64,000 nt of DNA from Microvirga subterranea (GCF_003350535.1 NZ_QQBB01000003.1:434001-498000); one strand, 5' to 3'. Numbered from the stretch's first letter, positions 45,119 to 54,294 are shown. Made by a program: numbers and translations. Notes: a model not told the origin generated them from the letters alone.

Positions 45119-46171
45119 TTAGCGGCTCAGCGGAATGACGCGGCGGCGCCACTGCTCCGTGATCGCATCGCGGATGCCGGCGACGGCGATCCAGTCGATG
45201 GCGATCATCTTGTCCATCGAACCGGCGGCCGTGCGCGCCAGGGCCTCCTTGGAGATCTTCTCCTGCGCCTTCTGGTTGGTCGGCGCGTAGAACATCGCCT
45301 CCGTGAACGCCGCCTGGGTCTCAGGCTTGAGCGCGTAGTCGATGAAGGTCTTCGCGGCGTCCCCCGCCGGCGCGTTCTTCACCAGGTTGATCGTGTTGAT
45401 CTGGAAGCCGCTGCCCTCCTGCGGCAGCACCACGCCGAGCTTGCCGCCGGAGGTGTTCGCATAGACCTGCGCACGGGCGTTCCAGCCGATGCCGAGCGCC
45501 GCCTGTCCGTTGGCGATGGGCGTGTAGACGTCGGGCTTCGGGTCCCAGGTCTGCACGTTCGGCGCAAGCTCACCGAGCTTCTTGATGCCCGGCTCCACGG
45601 TCTTCTTGTAGTCGTCCTGGCCGGCCATCTTGTTGGCGATGATCGTCAGGGTCGTGCCCTGGATGTCGGGAACCGCCGGGATCGTGACCTTGCCGGCATA
45701 TTGCTTGTCCCACAGTGCGTTCCAGGAGGTCGGGGCGGTCTTCACCTGGTCCTTGTTGTAGAGCAGGACGAGGTTGTCGAAAGTAACGGCGACGCCGCCG
45801 ACGCCTTCGATGCGGGCGGTTGGATAGAGATCGGCCACGTTCTTAGACACGCTCTCGTCGATCTTGTCGAACAGGCCCTCGTCGGTGGCCGCCTTCGAGA
45901 CCGACACGTCCATGATCATGACGTCGATCTGCGGCGAGGCCTTCTGGGCGCGCAGCGTCCCGAGCATCTGGGCCGAATTCGGCATGCCGTAGAACTCGAC
46001 CTTGATGTCGGGATGCGCCTTCATGAACGGCTCGATGACCGCCTTGGTGTAGTGGTCCTGGAAGATGCCGCTGTAGGCAGCGAGCGTCACGGTCTTGGTC
46101 TGGGCCAAGGCCGGCGTCGCGGCGGCGAAAGCCACCGCCGAGGCGCCGAGCAGAACACGCAGTTTCATCAT
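45119..46171 (-). CDS. ABC transporter periplasmic binding protein, PotD/PotF-type
   Basis: A 350-residue binding protein with a signal peptide (1-23, ending PALAQ). The mature start KTVTLAAYSGIFQDHYTKAVIEPFMKAHP is the family entry strand; the middle has GGVAVTFDNLVLLYNKDQ and the end PLS. It belongs to the polyamine/opine/iron-like cluster of binders, and the cargo cannot be read from sequence. Its neighbours, a nitrilase-family hydrolase and RraA-like protein, suggest an amide, nitrile or carbamoyl compound. Confidence 0.88.
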   Translation of the reverse strand: MMKLRVLLGASAVAFAAATPALAQTKTVTLAAYSGIFQDHYTKAVIEPFMKAHPDIKVEFYGMPNSAQMLGTLRAQKASPQIDVMIMDVSVSKAATDEGLFDKIDESVSKNVADLYPTARIEGVGGVAVTFDNLVLLYNKDQVKTAPTSWNALWDKQYAGKVTIPAVPDIQGTTLTIIANKMAGQDDYKKTVEPGIKKLGELAPNVQTWDPKPDVYTPIANGQAALGIGWNARAQVYANTSGGKLGVVLPQEGSGFQINTINLVKNAPAGDAAKTFIDYALKPETQAAFTEAMFYAPTNQKAQEKISKEALARTAAGSMDKMIAIDWIAVAGIRDAITEQWRRRVIPLSR

Positions 46172-46220
46172 CGTCTTTGGTTCCCTCTGATTATCGACTG
46201 CTTCTTCCCGAACCGGCGCA

Positions 46221-46892
46221 TCAGGCGACGCGCCGGGCCTTTTCTTCCACGATGCGGGTCGCGCCGGAGATGTCTGGCAGCTTCTCGCCGTTGCGAAGCC
46301 GCTCGAGCAGCTTGATCTCGTTCTCCTGCATGCCGATCGCCCGCTCGGCGACCGCCCTTGCCTCGGCTGGATCGAGCACGAGCACGCCGCTCTCGTCGGC
46401 GAGGATCGCGTCGCCAGGCTGGATGACCTGGTCCCCGACCGTCACCGGCACGTTGATGGCGCCTTCGAGCCCGAGGATCTTCGTGGTGATCGGCGACGGG
46501 CCGCGGCACCACATGGGCATCTCGACGTTGCGGATCTCCGAGAAGTCGGTAGCGGGACCATCGACGATGCCGGCCTTCACGCCCGCGATCTTCATGGAAT
46601 GGGTGACGACGCCGCCCCAGCAGGCGTGCTTGGTGTCGCCGCAGCGGTCGACCACCACGATGTCGCCCGGGCGGACGAGCTTGGTGAGGTAGTGCAGGAT
46701 CGTGCTGTCGGCGTGCGGCAGGCGCACGGTGACGGCGGTGCCGGCGACGCGCTTCTCGGGCAGGACCGCCCGCAGCTCGCGGTCGACGAAGCCCGAGTGG
46801 AGGAAGTGCCCGACGGTCGCGGTCTCGACCTTCTCCAGCAGGTCGACGAGTTCCTGCGAGATCTGCTTCGGCATGGGATTGACGATGAACAT
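46221..46892 (-). CDS. RraA-family (HMG/CHA aldolase-like) protein
   Basis: A 223-residue RraA-like protein. It shows VGHFLHSGFVDRELRAVLPEKRVAGTAVTVRLP, RPGDIVVVDRCGDTKHACWGG and GIVDGPATDF, with the substrate-binding Arg/Asp (D in GIVDG) and metal Asp region similar to 4-hydroxy-4-methyl-2-oxoglutarate aldolase relatives. RraA-fold proteins include aldolases/decarboxylases of oxaloacetate-like acids and the RNase E inhibitor. Embedded in a catabolic ABC unit, a role in cleaving or decarboxylating a keto acid is more likely than RNase regulation. Downstream it is 49 nt from the binding protein gene. Confidence 0.85.
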   Translation of the reverse strand: MFIVNPMPKQISQELVDLLEKVETATVGHFLHSGFVDRELRAVLPEKRVAGTAVTVRLPHADSTILHYLTKLVRPGDIVVVDRCGDTKHACWGGVVTHSMKIAGVKAGIVDGPATDFSEIRNVEMPMWCRGPSPITTKILGLEGAINVPVTVGDQVIQPGDAILADESGVLVLDPAEARAVAERAIGMQENEIKLLERLRNGEKLPDISGATRIVEEKARRVA

Positions 46893-46903
46893 TCGCGTGC
46901 TCC

Positions 46904-47710
46904 TCAGGCCAGGACGTGGTGCTGGGCGACGGGCACGTTGCGACGCACGTGGCCGATATAGTCGAGGTCGAGGCGCGCGCTCGTGGTGGCGACCTTGTCG
47001 GAGCACTGGGCGACCATGTGCCCCCACGGGTCGATCACCATGGAATGGCCCCAGCACCACTTCCTGCCATCCGCATGCGAGAGCACCTGTCCGACCGCCA
47101 GGAAGTAGGTCTGGGTCTCGATGGCGCGGGCGCGGGCGAGCGTCTCCCAGTGGTCCTTGCCGGTCATCAGCGTGAAGGCGGCGGGTAGGACGATCACGTC
47201 GGCGCCGGCATCGCGCAGCTTGCGGAAGAGCTCGGGGAAGCGGATGTCGTAGCAGATGGCGCAGCCGACCGTGACATCGCCGACCTTGTAGGTTACCACG
47301 TCCTGGCCGCGGCTGATCGTGTCCGACTCGCGGTAGCTCGTGCCGCCCGGGATGTCGACGTCGAACAGGTGGATCTTGCGGTAGCGGGCGATCTCGTCGC
47401 CGTTCGGGCCGAACACGACGGTGGTGTTGTAGTGGTTGTTGCCCGACTTCTCGACCATGCTGCCGGCGTGGATCGTCACCCGGTGCTTGGCGGCCAAGCC
47501 CGACATGAGCTTGTAGGCTTCGCCGTCGGGGAAGTACTCGCCGTTGCCATGGACATTGTCCCTGCCCTCGCCGAGATAGGCGTAGTATTCCGGAAGAACG
47601 ATCAGGTCCGGTGCCTCCTCGGACACCGCCTTCTCGATCATGGCTGTGGCGGTCCTGAGGTTCTCCGCCTTGTTGTTCTGGGAATTCATCTGAATTAAGC
47701 TGACTTTCAC
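46904..47710 (-). CDS. Nitrilase-superfamily carbon-nitrogen hydrolase
   Basis: A 268-residue cytosolic amidohydrolase. The Glu-Lys-Cys triad is visible: LIVLPEYYAYLGEG (Glu), RYRKIHLFDVDIPGG (Lys) and VGCAICYDIRFPELFRKLRDAG (Cys in AICYD). The sequence resembles omega-amidase/Nit2-like and N-carbamoyl/amide hydrolases rather than aromatic nitrilases. It should hydrolyse a C-N bond, releasing ammonia and a carboxylate. The gene is 11 nt upstream of the RraA-like gene on the same strand, and 140 nt downstream of the LysR gene. Confidence 0.9.
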   Translation of the reverse strand: MKVSLIQMNSQNNKAENLRTATAMIEKAVSEEAPDLIVLPEYYAYLGEGRDNVHGNGEYFPDGEAYKLMSGLAAKHRVTIHAGSMVEKSGNNHYNTTVVFGPNGDEIARYRKIHLFDVDIPGGTSYRESDTISRGQDVVTYKVGDVTVGCAICYDIRFPELFRKLRDAGADVIVLPAAFTLMTGKDHWETLARARAIETQTYFLAVGQVLSHADGRKWCWGHSMVIDPWGHMVAQCSDKVATTSARLDLDYIGHVRRNVPVAQHHVLA

Positions 47711-47850
47711 GTCACGGCCTCCTTGGAACCTGTGGCCGCATGTGAGCGCGGCGCAGAAGCGGCGACAAACGCGAAATACTTTCCCTGCAGCCTAAGTTTT
47801 CCTTGTACGGCACTGCACAATCGTTCCGCCGCATGGTCCTGGGCCCTGCC

Positions 47851-48762
47851 TTACCAGGAGGCGCCGTCCGTCTGGGCCAACGAGAAGCTGTGCGCAACCT
47901 CCTGCGCCATCTGGGCCACCACGGCCGAGATGAGATTGTCCGGATGGTCGGAATAGACCGCATGGAAGCTCAAGGGCGGAAAGGCCGGCGTCACGTCGAG
48001 CTGCACGAGGGTTCCGGCCGCGAGCTGATCCCGCACGATCACCTTCGGCAGCGGCGTGATGCCGATGCCGTCCTGCGCCAAGCGGATGATGGTGGCGAGG
48101 GAATTGGAGTTGTAGATGGTCGGGTCCTCGATGCCCGCATCCGCAAGCTGCCGCAGGACCCGGTGATGCGGCACGCTGTCCTTGGAATAGGCGAGGATCG
48201 GCTGGTCGGCGATTTCTGCGAGGCCTAGCGGCCGGCTGGGCAGCCCGAGCTTCGGGCTCGCGAGCCAGGTGCACGCGAAGGTGCAAAGGTCCAGGTTGAT
48301 GATGTCGGGCGCCACGACAGGCCCCATGATCAGGGCGAGGTCGATGCGCCGCTCGGCCACCTCCCGGGCGAGGTTCAGGGACGTGTCGGTGTTGAGATCG
48401 ATGGCGATGCTCGGGTAGCGCGCATGGATGCGTTCGATGAACTGCGGCAGCCAAGCGTGCACGATGGAATCGATGGTACCGATCTTAATCGATCCTCGAA
48501 GGCTTCCGGGATCGCTGACGGCCTCACGGAACTCATTCGCGACCCGCACCAGTTCCTCGGCCTTCGGCACCGCCTGCTGCCCGACGCCGGTGAGGCGCAC
48601 GCACCGGACGTCGCGCTCGAAGAGCCTGACGCCGAGATCCCGCTCCAGGGTCGCGATTCGGTTGGAAATGGCCGCCTGTGTCGTGTGAAGCCTCTCGGCC
48701 GCAGCGCTGAAGCTGCCCAGCCTCGCAACCCAGAGGAAGGTCTCCACGAAACGCAGGTTCAT
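47851..48762 (-). CDS. LysR-type transcriptional regulator
   Basis: A 303-residue regulator. The N-terminal winged helix is MNLRFVETFLWVARLGSFSAAAERLHTTQAAISNRIATLERDLGVRLFERDVRCVRLT, the standard LTTR start. The effector domain covers about 90-295. LysR regulators bind small-molecule inducers and commonly control adjacent catabolic genes. It heads a minus-strand unit of nitrilase, RraA and ABC genes with 140 nt in between, and a TTGAG-N6-CTCAA site lies 22 bp before its ATG. Confidence 0.92.
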   Translation of the reverse strand: MNLRFVETFLWVARLGSFSAAAERLHTTQAAISNRIATLERDLGVRLFERDVRCVRLTGVGQQAVPKAEELVRVANEFREAVSDPGSLRGSIKIGTIDSIVHAWLPQFIERIHARYPSIAIDLNTDTSLNLAREVAERRIDLALIMGPVVAPDIINLDLCTFACTWLASPKLGLPSRPLGLAEIADQPILAYSKDSVPHHRVLRQLADAGIEDPTIYNSNSLATIIRLAQDGIGITPLPKVIVRDQLAAGTLVQLDVTPAFPPLSFHAVYSDHPDNLISAVVAQMAQEVAHSFSLAQTDGASW

Positions 48763-49142
48763 AGTCTGCCGATCCTCCAGTCATTGAGCCACAACTCAAA
48801 GTCTAAAGGCCACTATTCTCATCGATCGCGAGTATCGAAATATTGTTCGGCCTCGTTTGTAACGCTAGCTTAAGCGTTCGCTTCATTTCATTCTATCGAA
48901 ATACATAGACAACGCACACGGAAATTACGAATATTATATCGACTGGAAAAACACCTTTCGAAGTAGCGCACCAATTGTTCAGTAACATTAACTCCGTGCT
49001 ACTGGAGTGCTGAGACTCATAGGCTCCTCCCAAAGAACCCCGCTCCTGCACCTTCCGCGCAGTGCGCGACAGCATATCCCCGCTGACTTTCGGCGGTCGA
49101 TGGTATATGCCGCAACGGTATTCATTCACACGGTTGAGAACC
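48763..49142. other. 380-nt intergenic stretch, AT-rich
   Basis: Between the LysR gene (minus) and a cyclic-nucleotide-binding membrane protein (plus). It is markedly AT-rich from 48830 to 48995 and holds TTGAG-N6-CTCAA near the LysR start and an AACGCT...AGCGTT inverted repeat at 48861-48878. No coding frame or RNA gene is convincing. Divergent promoters are likely. Confidence 0.6.
48784..48799. promoter_or_regulatory. LysR-type binding site candidate
   Basis: TTGAGCCACAACTCAA is a perfect 5-bp inverted repeat (TTGAG, CTCAA) with 6-nt spacing, containing T-N11-A, 22 bp upstream of the LysR ATG at 48762. It fits an LTTR autoregulatory site. LTTR consensus is weak, so the call rests on position and symmetry. 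Confidence 0.5.
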
Positions 49143-49802
49143 ATGACTTGGGTCGAAGCGATCGGCTGGCTCGGCGCCGCCTTGTCCATCAGCGCCAGCG
49201 CGATGAAGACGATCATCCCGCTGCGCTGTCTCGGGATTGCGACGAACGTGGTGTCGCTCACCTACGCATCCTTCATGGGCCTTTATCCGAGCATGACCGT
49301 GAACTTGGTCCTGCTGCCCCTCAACAGCTTCCGGCTGTTCCAGATGCTGAGGCTGATCAAGAAGGTGAAGACCGCCTCCAAGAGCGACCTCAACATGGAC
49401 TGGCTCAAGCCGTTTATGGCGCGGCGCGCCGTTAAGAAGGGCGAGATCCTCTTCGCCAAGGGCGACAGCGCCAGCTGCATGTTCTACACCCTGTCCGGCC
49501 GGTACCGACTGAAGGAGCTCGGGATCGAATTGCCGCAGGGCCATGTGGTCGGCGAGATGGGTTTCATGTCGCCGAACAACCGCCGCACGCAGACCCTCGA
49601 ATGCATCGAGTCCGGCGAGGTGCTGAGCATCACCTACGACGAGGTGCGCCAGCTCTACTTCCAGAACCCGGAATTCGGCTTCTATTTCCTGCGCTTAGCC
49701 AGTGAGCGCCTGTTCAACAACATGGAGAAGATGGAGGCGGAGATCGCCCGCCTGCGAACCACGCAGGCCGCGGCGCCCATCAAGGAGCAGGTCTCAGCTT
49801 AG
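49143..49802 (+). CDS. Membrane-anchored cyclic-nucleotide-binding protein, Popeye-like layout
   Basis: A 219-residue protein. The N-terminal 70 residues contain about three short hydrophobic segments (WVEAIGWLGAALSISASAMK, IATNVVSLTYASFMGLYP, TVNLVLLPLNSFRLFQML). A cytosolic cNMP-binding domain follows (about 95-195): KKGEILFAKGDSASCMFYTLSGRYR and VVGEMGFMSPNNRRTQTLECIESGEVL. The phosphate-binding Glu is kept (GEMGF), while the usual Arg of the phosphate cassette sits in NNRRTQT. There is no HTH, so it is not Crp-like. A helical tail ends the protein. Its layout resembles the POPDC/Popeye family. Function unknown. Confidence 0.8.
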   Translation: MTWVEAIGWLGAALSISASAMKTIIPLRCLGIATNVVSLTYASFMGLYPSMTVNLVLLPLNSFRLFQMLRLIKKVKTASKSDLNMDWLKPFMARRAVKKGEILFAKGDSASCMFYTLSGRYRLKELGIELPQGHVVGEMGFMSPNNRRTQTLECIESGEVLSITYDEVRQLYFQNPEFGFYFLRLASERLFNNMEKMEAEIARLRTTQAAAPIKEQVSA

Positions 49803-49949
49803 AAGACTTATAATCGGGGCGCAGTTTAGAACATCTCTAAATCATTGATTTAATTCGCTTTTTTGTTGACGCATCCGCGCCAGCATGGTTCTTGCGCGCC
49901 AGAGCGGGACGCCGTTTGGCCCGCACCCATTCTGCTGAAGGACTTCGTC

Positions 49950-50987
49950 ATGTTGAACACTAAGGTTGCACGCGGGCTTCTGCTCGGCGCCGCCGCCCTG
50001 GGAGCGCTGGCCGGTTCGGTCGCCTCGGCCTCGGCGCAGGGCGTGGTGAACGTCTACACCAACCGCGAGCCCGGCCTCTATTCGGCGACCCTCGACGAGT
50101 TCACCAAGGCGACCGGCATCAAGGTCAACGCCATCTTCTCGGAGCAGGGCCTGGCTGAGCGCATCAAGGCCGAGGGCGAGAACAGCCCGGCGGACGTGCT
50201 GATCACGGTCGATATCGGCCGCATCCAGGAGGCGCTCGATCTCGGGATCGCACAGCCGGTCCGTTCGGAAGCCGTCGCAGCCGCCGTTCCGGCTCATCTG
50301 CGCCACCCGGAAGGCCTCTGGACCGCCCTGTCGATGCGCGCCCGCGCCGTCTACGCGTCGAAGGAACGCGTGAAGGACACGGCCATCACCTACGAGGGCC
50401 TTGCCGATCCCAAGTGGAAGGGCAAGATCTGCACGCGCTCCTTCCAGCATCAGTACAACATCGCCCTCGTGGCCGCGATGATCGTCAAGCATGGCGAGGC
50501 CAAGACCGAGGAGTGGCTCAAGGGCGTGAAGGCGAACCTCGCCAAGAAGCCCTCCGGCGGCGACCGCGACGTAGCGAAGGACATCCTGGCCGGCGTCTGC
50601 GACATCGGCCTGGGCAATACCTACTACGTGGGTCTCATGACGAACGGCACGAACCCGGACCAGAAGAAGTGGGCCGAGGCCATCAACGTGATCCTGCCGA
50701 CCTTCGAGAACGGCGGCACGCACGTGAACGTATCGGGCATCGTGCTGGCCAAGAACGCGCCGAACCGGGACAACGCCGTCAAGCTGATCGAGTACATGAC
50801 CTCGCCGGAAGCCCAGCGCGTCTTCGCTGACGTGAACTACGAGTATCCGGTCCGCGCAGGCATCGCCATCAACCCGCTCGTGAAGTCCTTCGGCGAGCTC
50901 AAGATGGAGAACATGAGCCTCGCCGAAGTCGCCAAGAACCGCGCCAAGGCGAGCGCCCTCGTCGACAAGGTCGGTTTCGACCGCTAA
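49950..50987 (+). CDS. Iron(III)-type ABC transporter binding protein
   Basis: A 345-residue binding protein with a signal peptide (1-30, ending SASAQ). It begins GVVNVYTNREPGLYSATLDEFTKATGIKVNAIF, with the Tyr/Asn pattern of FutA/AfuA/FbpA-like ferric binders, and has ISTYY-type Tyr residues in GLGNTYYVGLM, typical of iron ligands. The mature protein would bind Fe(III) in the periplasm. A strong stem-loop follows before the permease gene. ATG 49950 is preceded by AAGGAC. Confidence 0.88.
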   Translation: MLNTKVARGLLLGAAALGALAGSVASASAQGVVNVYTNREPGLYSATLDEFTKATGIKVNAIFSEQGLAERIKAEGENSPADVLITVDIGRIQEALDLGIAQPVRSEAVAAAVPAHLRHPEGLWTALSMRARAVYASKERVKDTAITYEGLADPKWKGKICTRSFQHQYNIALVAAMIVKHGEAKTEEWLKGVKANLAKKPSGGDRDVAKDILAGVCDIGLGNTYYVGLMTNGTNPDQKKWAEAINVILPTFENGGTHVNVSGIVLAKNAPNRDNAVKLIEYMTSPEAQRVFADVNYEYPVRAGIAINPLVKSFGELKMENMSLAEVAKNRAKASALVDKVGFDR

Positions 50988-50994
50988 AGCCCCC

Positions 50995-51024
50995 GCTCCC
51001 GGAAGCCTGCAGGCCTCCGGGAGC
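50995..51024 (+). terminator. Intra-operon stem-loop between binding protein and permease
   Basis: GCTCCCGGA and TCCGGGAGC form a perfect 9-bp stem, with an inner GCCTGCAGGC palindrome in the loop. It follows the binding protein stop by 7 nt and precedes the permease ATG (51050) by 25 nt. Such hairpins usually stabilise binding protein mRNA and reduce read-through to the permease. Confidence 0.75.
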
Positions 51025-51049
51025 TTTCCCGTTCCGGCGTCAGTCCGTC

Positions 51050-52762
51050 ATGAGCACGATCGCGCTTCCATCCCGCCTTTCCATGCCGGTCCTGCGGCGC
51101 GCCCTCAACGGCGCGCCGCTTTGGTCGGTTGCGGTGCTGATCGGTGTCGCGATCCTGGTCCTGGCGCCGCTCGTGAGCCTGGTCCGGATCGCCGCGCAGG
51201 GCGAGAGCACCCTGTGGGCGCAGGTCACGGTCGATGTTCTCCCAGCGGCCTTGCTCGACACGGGCATGCTGCTCGGCGGCGTCGCGGTGCTCGCCGGCTC
51301 GGTCGGGATCGGCGCCGCATGGCTGGTGACCGCGCACCGCTTTCCTGGGCGCGACCTCCTCGCCTGGCTTCTGCCCCTCCCCCTCGCCGTGCCGGCCTAC
51401 ATCACCGCGTACATCTACGTGGAGATCTTCGACGCGGCAGGCCCGGTGCAGATGGGCCTGCGCGTCCTCATGGGCTGGACCTCGCGGGCCGATTACTGGT
51501 TTCCCGAGATCCGCTCCGTGCCCGGCTGCATCCTGGTGATGTCGGCGGTTCTCTACCCTTACGTCTACATCGCCTCGCGGGCGATGTTCCTGACCCAGAG
51601 CGCCAGCATGATCGAGGTGGCGCGCACCCTCGGCGCGGGCCGCTTCAAGCTCTTCCGCGTCATCGCCATTCCGCTCGCCCGCCCCGCCCTCGCGGTCGGC
51701 CTGTCGCTCGCCCTCCTCGAGGCGCTCAACGACATTGGCGCGAGCGAATACCTCGGCGTCCGCACGCTCACCGTCTCGGTCTTCACCACCTGGCTGAACC
51801 GCGGCAGCCTCGCGGGAGCAGCGCAGATCGCCTGCGTCATGCTGGCGGTCGTCATCCTGCTGATCATGGTGGAGCGCTACGGCCGCCGCGACCGGCGCTA
51901 CAGCCTGTCGACCCGCCGTCCGCGCACGACGCAGCCCGTGCGGCTCTCCACCGCGGGCGGCTGGCTGGCAACGCTCCTGTGCGCACTGCCTGTCTTCATG
52001 GGCTTCGTCCTGCCGGTGGGCTTCCTCGTCCGGGAGGTGATCCGGCGCGGGCTCCTCACGCAGTTCGACGCCACCTTCGTGGACCATCTGCTGACCACGA
52101 TCGGACTGTCCGGGACAGCGACCGTTGTCGCGCTGGCGCTGGGAATCGTCGTGGTCACGGCCTCGCGGCTCGCCAAGCTGCACCTGACCCGCGCCGCCCT
52201 CGCAGTGGCCGGCATCGGCTATGCGGTGCCTGGCACCGTACTGGCGTTGGGCCTCCTGAACCCGCTCGTCGCCCTCGACACGAGCATCGGCTCCCTATGG
52301 CGCTCGCTCACGGGGGAGCGGATCGGCCTGATCCTCATGGGCTCGGCCGTCGGCATCATCGTCGCCTACGTGATCCGCTTCCTGCCGATCGCGACCGGAT
52401 CGCTCTCCGCCGGCCTCGACCGGGTCTCGCCGGGCCTGGAGGATGCGGGCCGCATCCTCGGCGCAAGGCCGCGCGAGCTCGTGCTGAAGATCCAGATCCC
52501 GCTGCTGCGTCCGGCGCTCGCCAGCGCGGCCCTGCTGGTCTTCGTGGACTGCATCAAGGAACTGCCGGCGACGCTGCTGCTGCGTCCCCTCAACACGGAG
52601 ACGCTCGCGACGCTCGTCTACGGGCATGCTTCCCGCGGAGCATTCGAGGACGGCGCGCTGGCCGCCCTCGTGATCGTGCTGGTCGGGCTCCTGCCCGTCA
52701 TCCAGCTGGTGCGGAGCGCCGAGAACCGCCCGAAGACGGCTGCCGGCAGCCCCTCGTCGTAG
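51050..52762 (+). CDS. Iron(III)-type ABC permease (fused double domain)
   Basis: A 570-residue permease with about twelve helices, two fused PotB/C-like halves, as in FbpB/AfuB/SfuB. Both halves have EAA-like loops: IEVARTLGAGRFKLFRVIAIPLARPALAV and LEDAGRILGARPRELVLKIQIPLLRPALAS. No ATPase gene is adjacent: the next genes are the scoB gene on the opposite strand. It starts 62 nt after the binding protein gene with a stem-loop between. Confidence 0.9.
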   Translation: MSTIALPSRLSMPVLRRALNGAPLWSVAVLIGVAILVLAPLVSLVRIAAQGESTLWAQVTVDVLPAALLDTGMLLGGVAVLAGSVGIGAAWLVTAHRFPGRDLLAWLLPLPLAVPAYITAYIYVEIFDAAGPVQMGLRVLMGWTSRADYWFPEIRSVPGCILVMSAVLYPYVYIASRAMFLTQSASMIEVARTLGAGRFKLFRVIAIPLARPALAVGLSLALLEALNDIGASEYLGVRTLTVSVFTTWLNRGSLAGAAQIACVMLAVVILLIMVERYGRRDRRYSLSTRRPRTTQPVRLSTAGGWLATLLCALPVFMGFVLPVGFLVREVIRRGLLTQFDATFVDHLLTTIGLSGTATVVALALGIVVVTASRLAKLHLTRAALAVAGIGYAVPGTVLALGLLNPLVALDTSIGSLWRSLTGERIGLILMGSAVGIIVAYVIRFLPIATGSLSAGLDRVSPGLEDAGRILGARPRELVLKIQIPLLRPALASAALLVFVDCIKELPATLLLRPLNTETLATLVYGHASRGAFEDGALAALVIVLVGLLPVIQLVRSAENRPKTAAGSPSS

Positions 52763-52791
52763 CCAGGGCGCAGCCTGTGCGGGCCGCGCCG

Positions 52792-53472
52792 TCAGGCTGC
52801 GTTCGACTGCTTCGAGTCCAACGCGACCTTGAAGTCGGCCTGTGTCTTCGCCTTGATCTCGTCCACCGTGACGCCGTCGGCGAGCTCGATCAGGGTCATG
52901 CCCGTGCCGCCCTTCTTGTCGATCGTGAACACGCCAAGATCGGTGATCACCAGGTCGACCACGCCCGCTCCGGTGAGCGGCAGGTTGCACGCCGTCAGCA
53001 GCTTCGGGTCCTCGGAGCCGTCCTTGGCCTTGGCCACGTGCTCCATGACCACGACGACGCGCTTCACGCCCGCCACCAGGTCCATGGCGCCGCCCATGCC
53101 CTTCACCATCTTGCCCGGGATCATCCAGTTGGCGAGGTCGCCGTTCTGGGCCACCTGCATGGCGCCGAGGATCGACAGGTCGATGTGGCCTCCGCGGATC
53201 ATCCCGAAGGAATCGGAGCTGGAGAAATAGCTTGTGGTCGGCAGCTCGGTGATCGTCTGCTTGCCGGCATTGATGAGGTCGGCGTCCTCCTCCCCCTCGT
53301 AGGGGAACGGGCCCATGCCGAGCATGCCGTTCTCGGACTGAAGCTGGACGCGCATGCCCTTGGGAATGAAGTTCGACACGAGGGTCGGGATGCCGATGCC
53401 GAGGTTGACGTAGTAGCCGTCGCGCAGCTCCTTGGCGGCGCGGGCAGCCATTTGCTCACGGGTCCAAGCCAT
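52792..53472 (-). CDS. scoB: Succinyl-CoA:3-ketoacid CoA-transferase subunit B
   Basis: A 226-residue subunit. It shows [19 protein letters not shown], then [15 protein letters not shown], where the Glu of the E-N-G motif is the catalytic residue that forms the acyl-CoA thioester. The C-terminal part has [14 protein letters not shown] and [15 protein letters not shown]. With subunit A it moves CoA between succinyl-CoA and acetoacetate, for ketone body or PHB-cycle use. It starts inside the stop of subunit A (TGATG), so they are coupled. Confidence 0.93.
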   Translation of the reverse strand: MAWTREQMAARAAKELRDGYYVNLGIGIPTLVSNFIPKGMRVQLQSENGMLGMGPFPYEGEEDADLINAGKQTITELPTTSYFSSSDSFGMIRGGHIDLSILGAMQVAQNGDLANWMIPGKMVKGMGGAMDLVAGVKRVVVVMEHVAKAKDGSEDPKLLTACNLPLTGAGVVDLVITDLGVFTIDKKGGTGMTLIELADGVTVDEIKAKTQADFKVALDSKQSNAA

Positions 53473-54206
53473 CAGATTTCCTCCCCTGCGCCCGCTCCCG
53501 CCATCTCGGCGCGCTTGCGGGTCGTCCTCTGCTCGATGTGCTTCACCGGGTTCGGCACGTGCACGATGCGCTTCACGAAGATGCCCGGCGTGTGGATGCA
53601 GTCCGGGTCGATCTCGCCGGCCGGCACCAGGTGCTCGACCTCGGCGATGGTGAGCCGCGAGGCGGTCGCCATCATCGGATTGAAGTTGCGGGCGGTCTTC
53701 CGGTAGACGAGGTTGCCTTCCGTATCGCCCTTCCAGGCATGGACCACCGAGATGTCGGCGAACAGGCCCCGCTCCATCACGTATTTCTCGCCGTCGAACT
53801 CGCGCACCTCCTTGCCCTCGGCGATGAGGGTGCCGACGCCGGTCTTGGTGAAGAAGGCCGGGATGCCGGCGCCGCCGGCGCGGATGCGCTCGGCAAGCGT
53901 TCCCTGCGGATTGAACTCGAGCTCGAGCTCGCCCGACAGGTACTGCTGCGCGAACAGCTTGTTCTCGCCCACGTAGGAGGAGATCATCTTGCGGATCTGG
54001 CGGGTCTCGAGCAGCCGGCCCAGGCCGACCCCGTCCACGCCGGCGTTGTTGGAGATGAAGGTGAGGTCCTTCGCTCCTGAATCACGGATCGCCTCGATCA
54101 GCGCCTCCGGAATGCCGCAGAGGCCGAACCCGCCGGCCATGATCGTCATGCCGTCCTTGATGAGCCCGGCCATGGCCGAGCTTGCATCCTTGTAAACCTT
54201 GTCCAT
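53472..54206 (-). CDS. scoA: Succinyl-CoA:3-ketoacid CoA-transferase subunit A
   Basis: A 244-residue subunit. It starts [37 protein letters not shown] with the [11 protein letters not shown]oA-transferase family motif, then [31 protein letters not shown], and [18 protein letters not shown]. The complex enables use of acetoacetate, which links to the PHA synthase gene at 35.3 kb only in metabolism, not in position. ATG 54206 is the family start; the frame extends upstream. Confidence 0.93.
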   Translation of the reverse strand: MDKVYKDASSAMAGLIKDGMTIMAGGFGLCGIPEALIEAIRDSGAKDLTFISNNAGVDGVGLGRLLETRQIRKMISSYVGENKLFAQQYLSGELELEFNPQGTLAERIRAGGAGIPAFFTKTGVGTLIAEGKEVREFDGEKYVMERGLFADISVVHAWKGDTEGNLVYRKTARNFNPMMATASRLTIAEVEHLVPAGEIDPDCIHTPGIFVKRIVHVPNPVKHIEQRTTRKRAEMAGAGAGEEI

Positions 54207-54294
54207 CCACCCCTCACTTCGAAAAGTGTTCGTTGCTGCACTGCGAAGTGCGCAGGATGCCACCCTGCAACCTGGCCTCAATTTAGACAATCCC

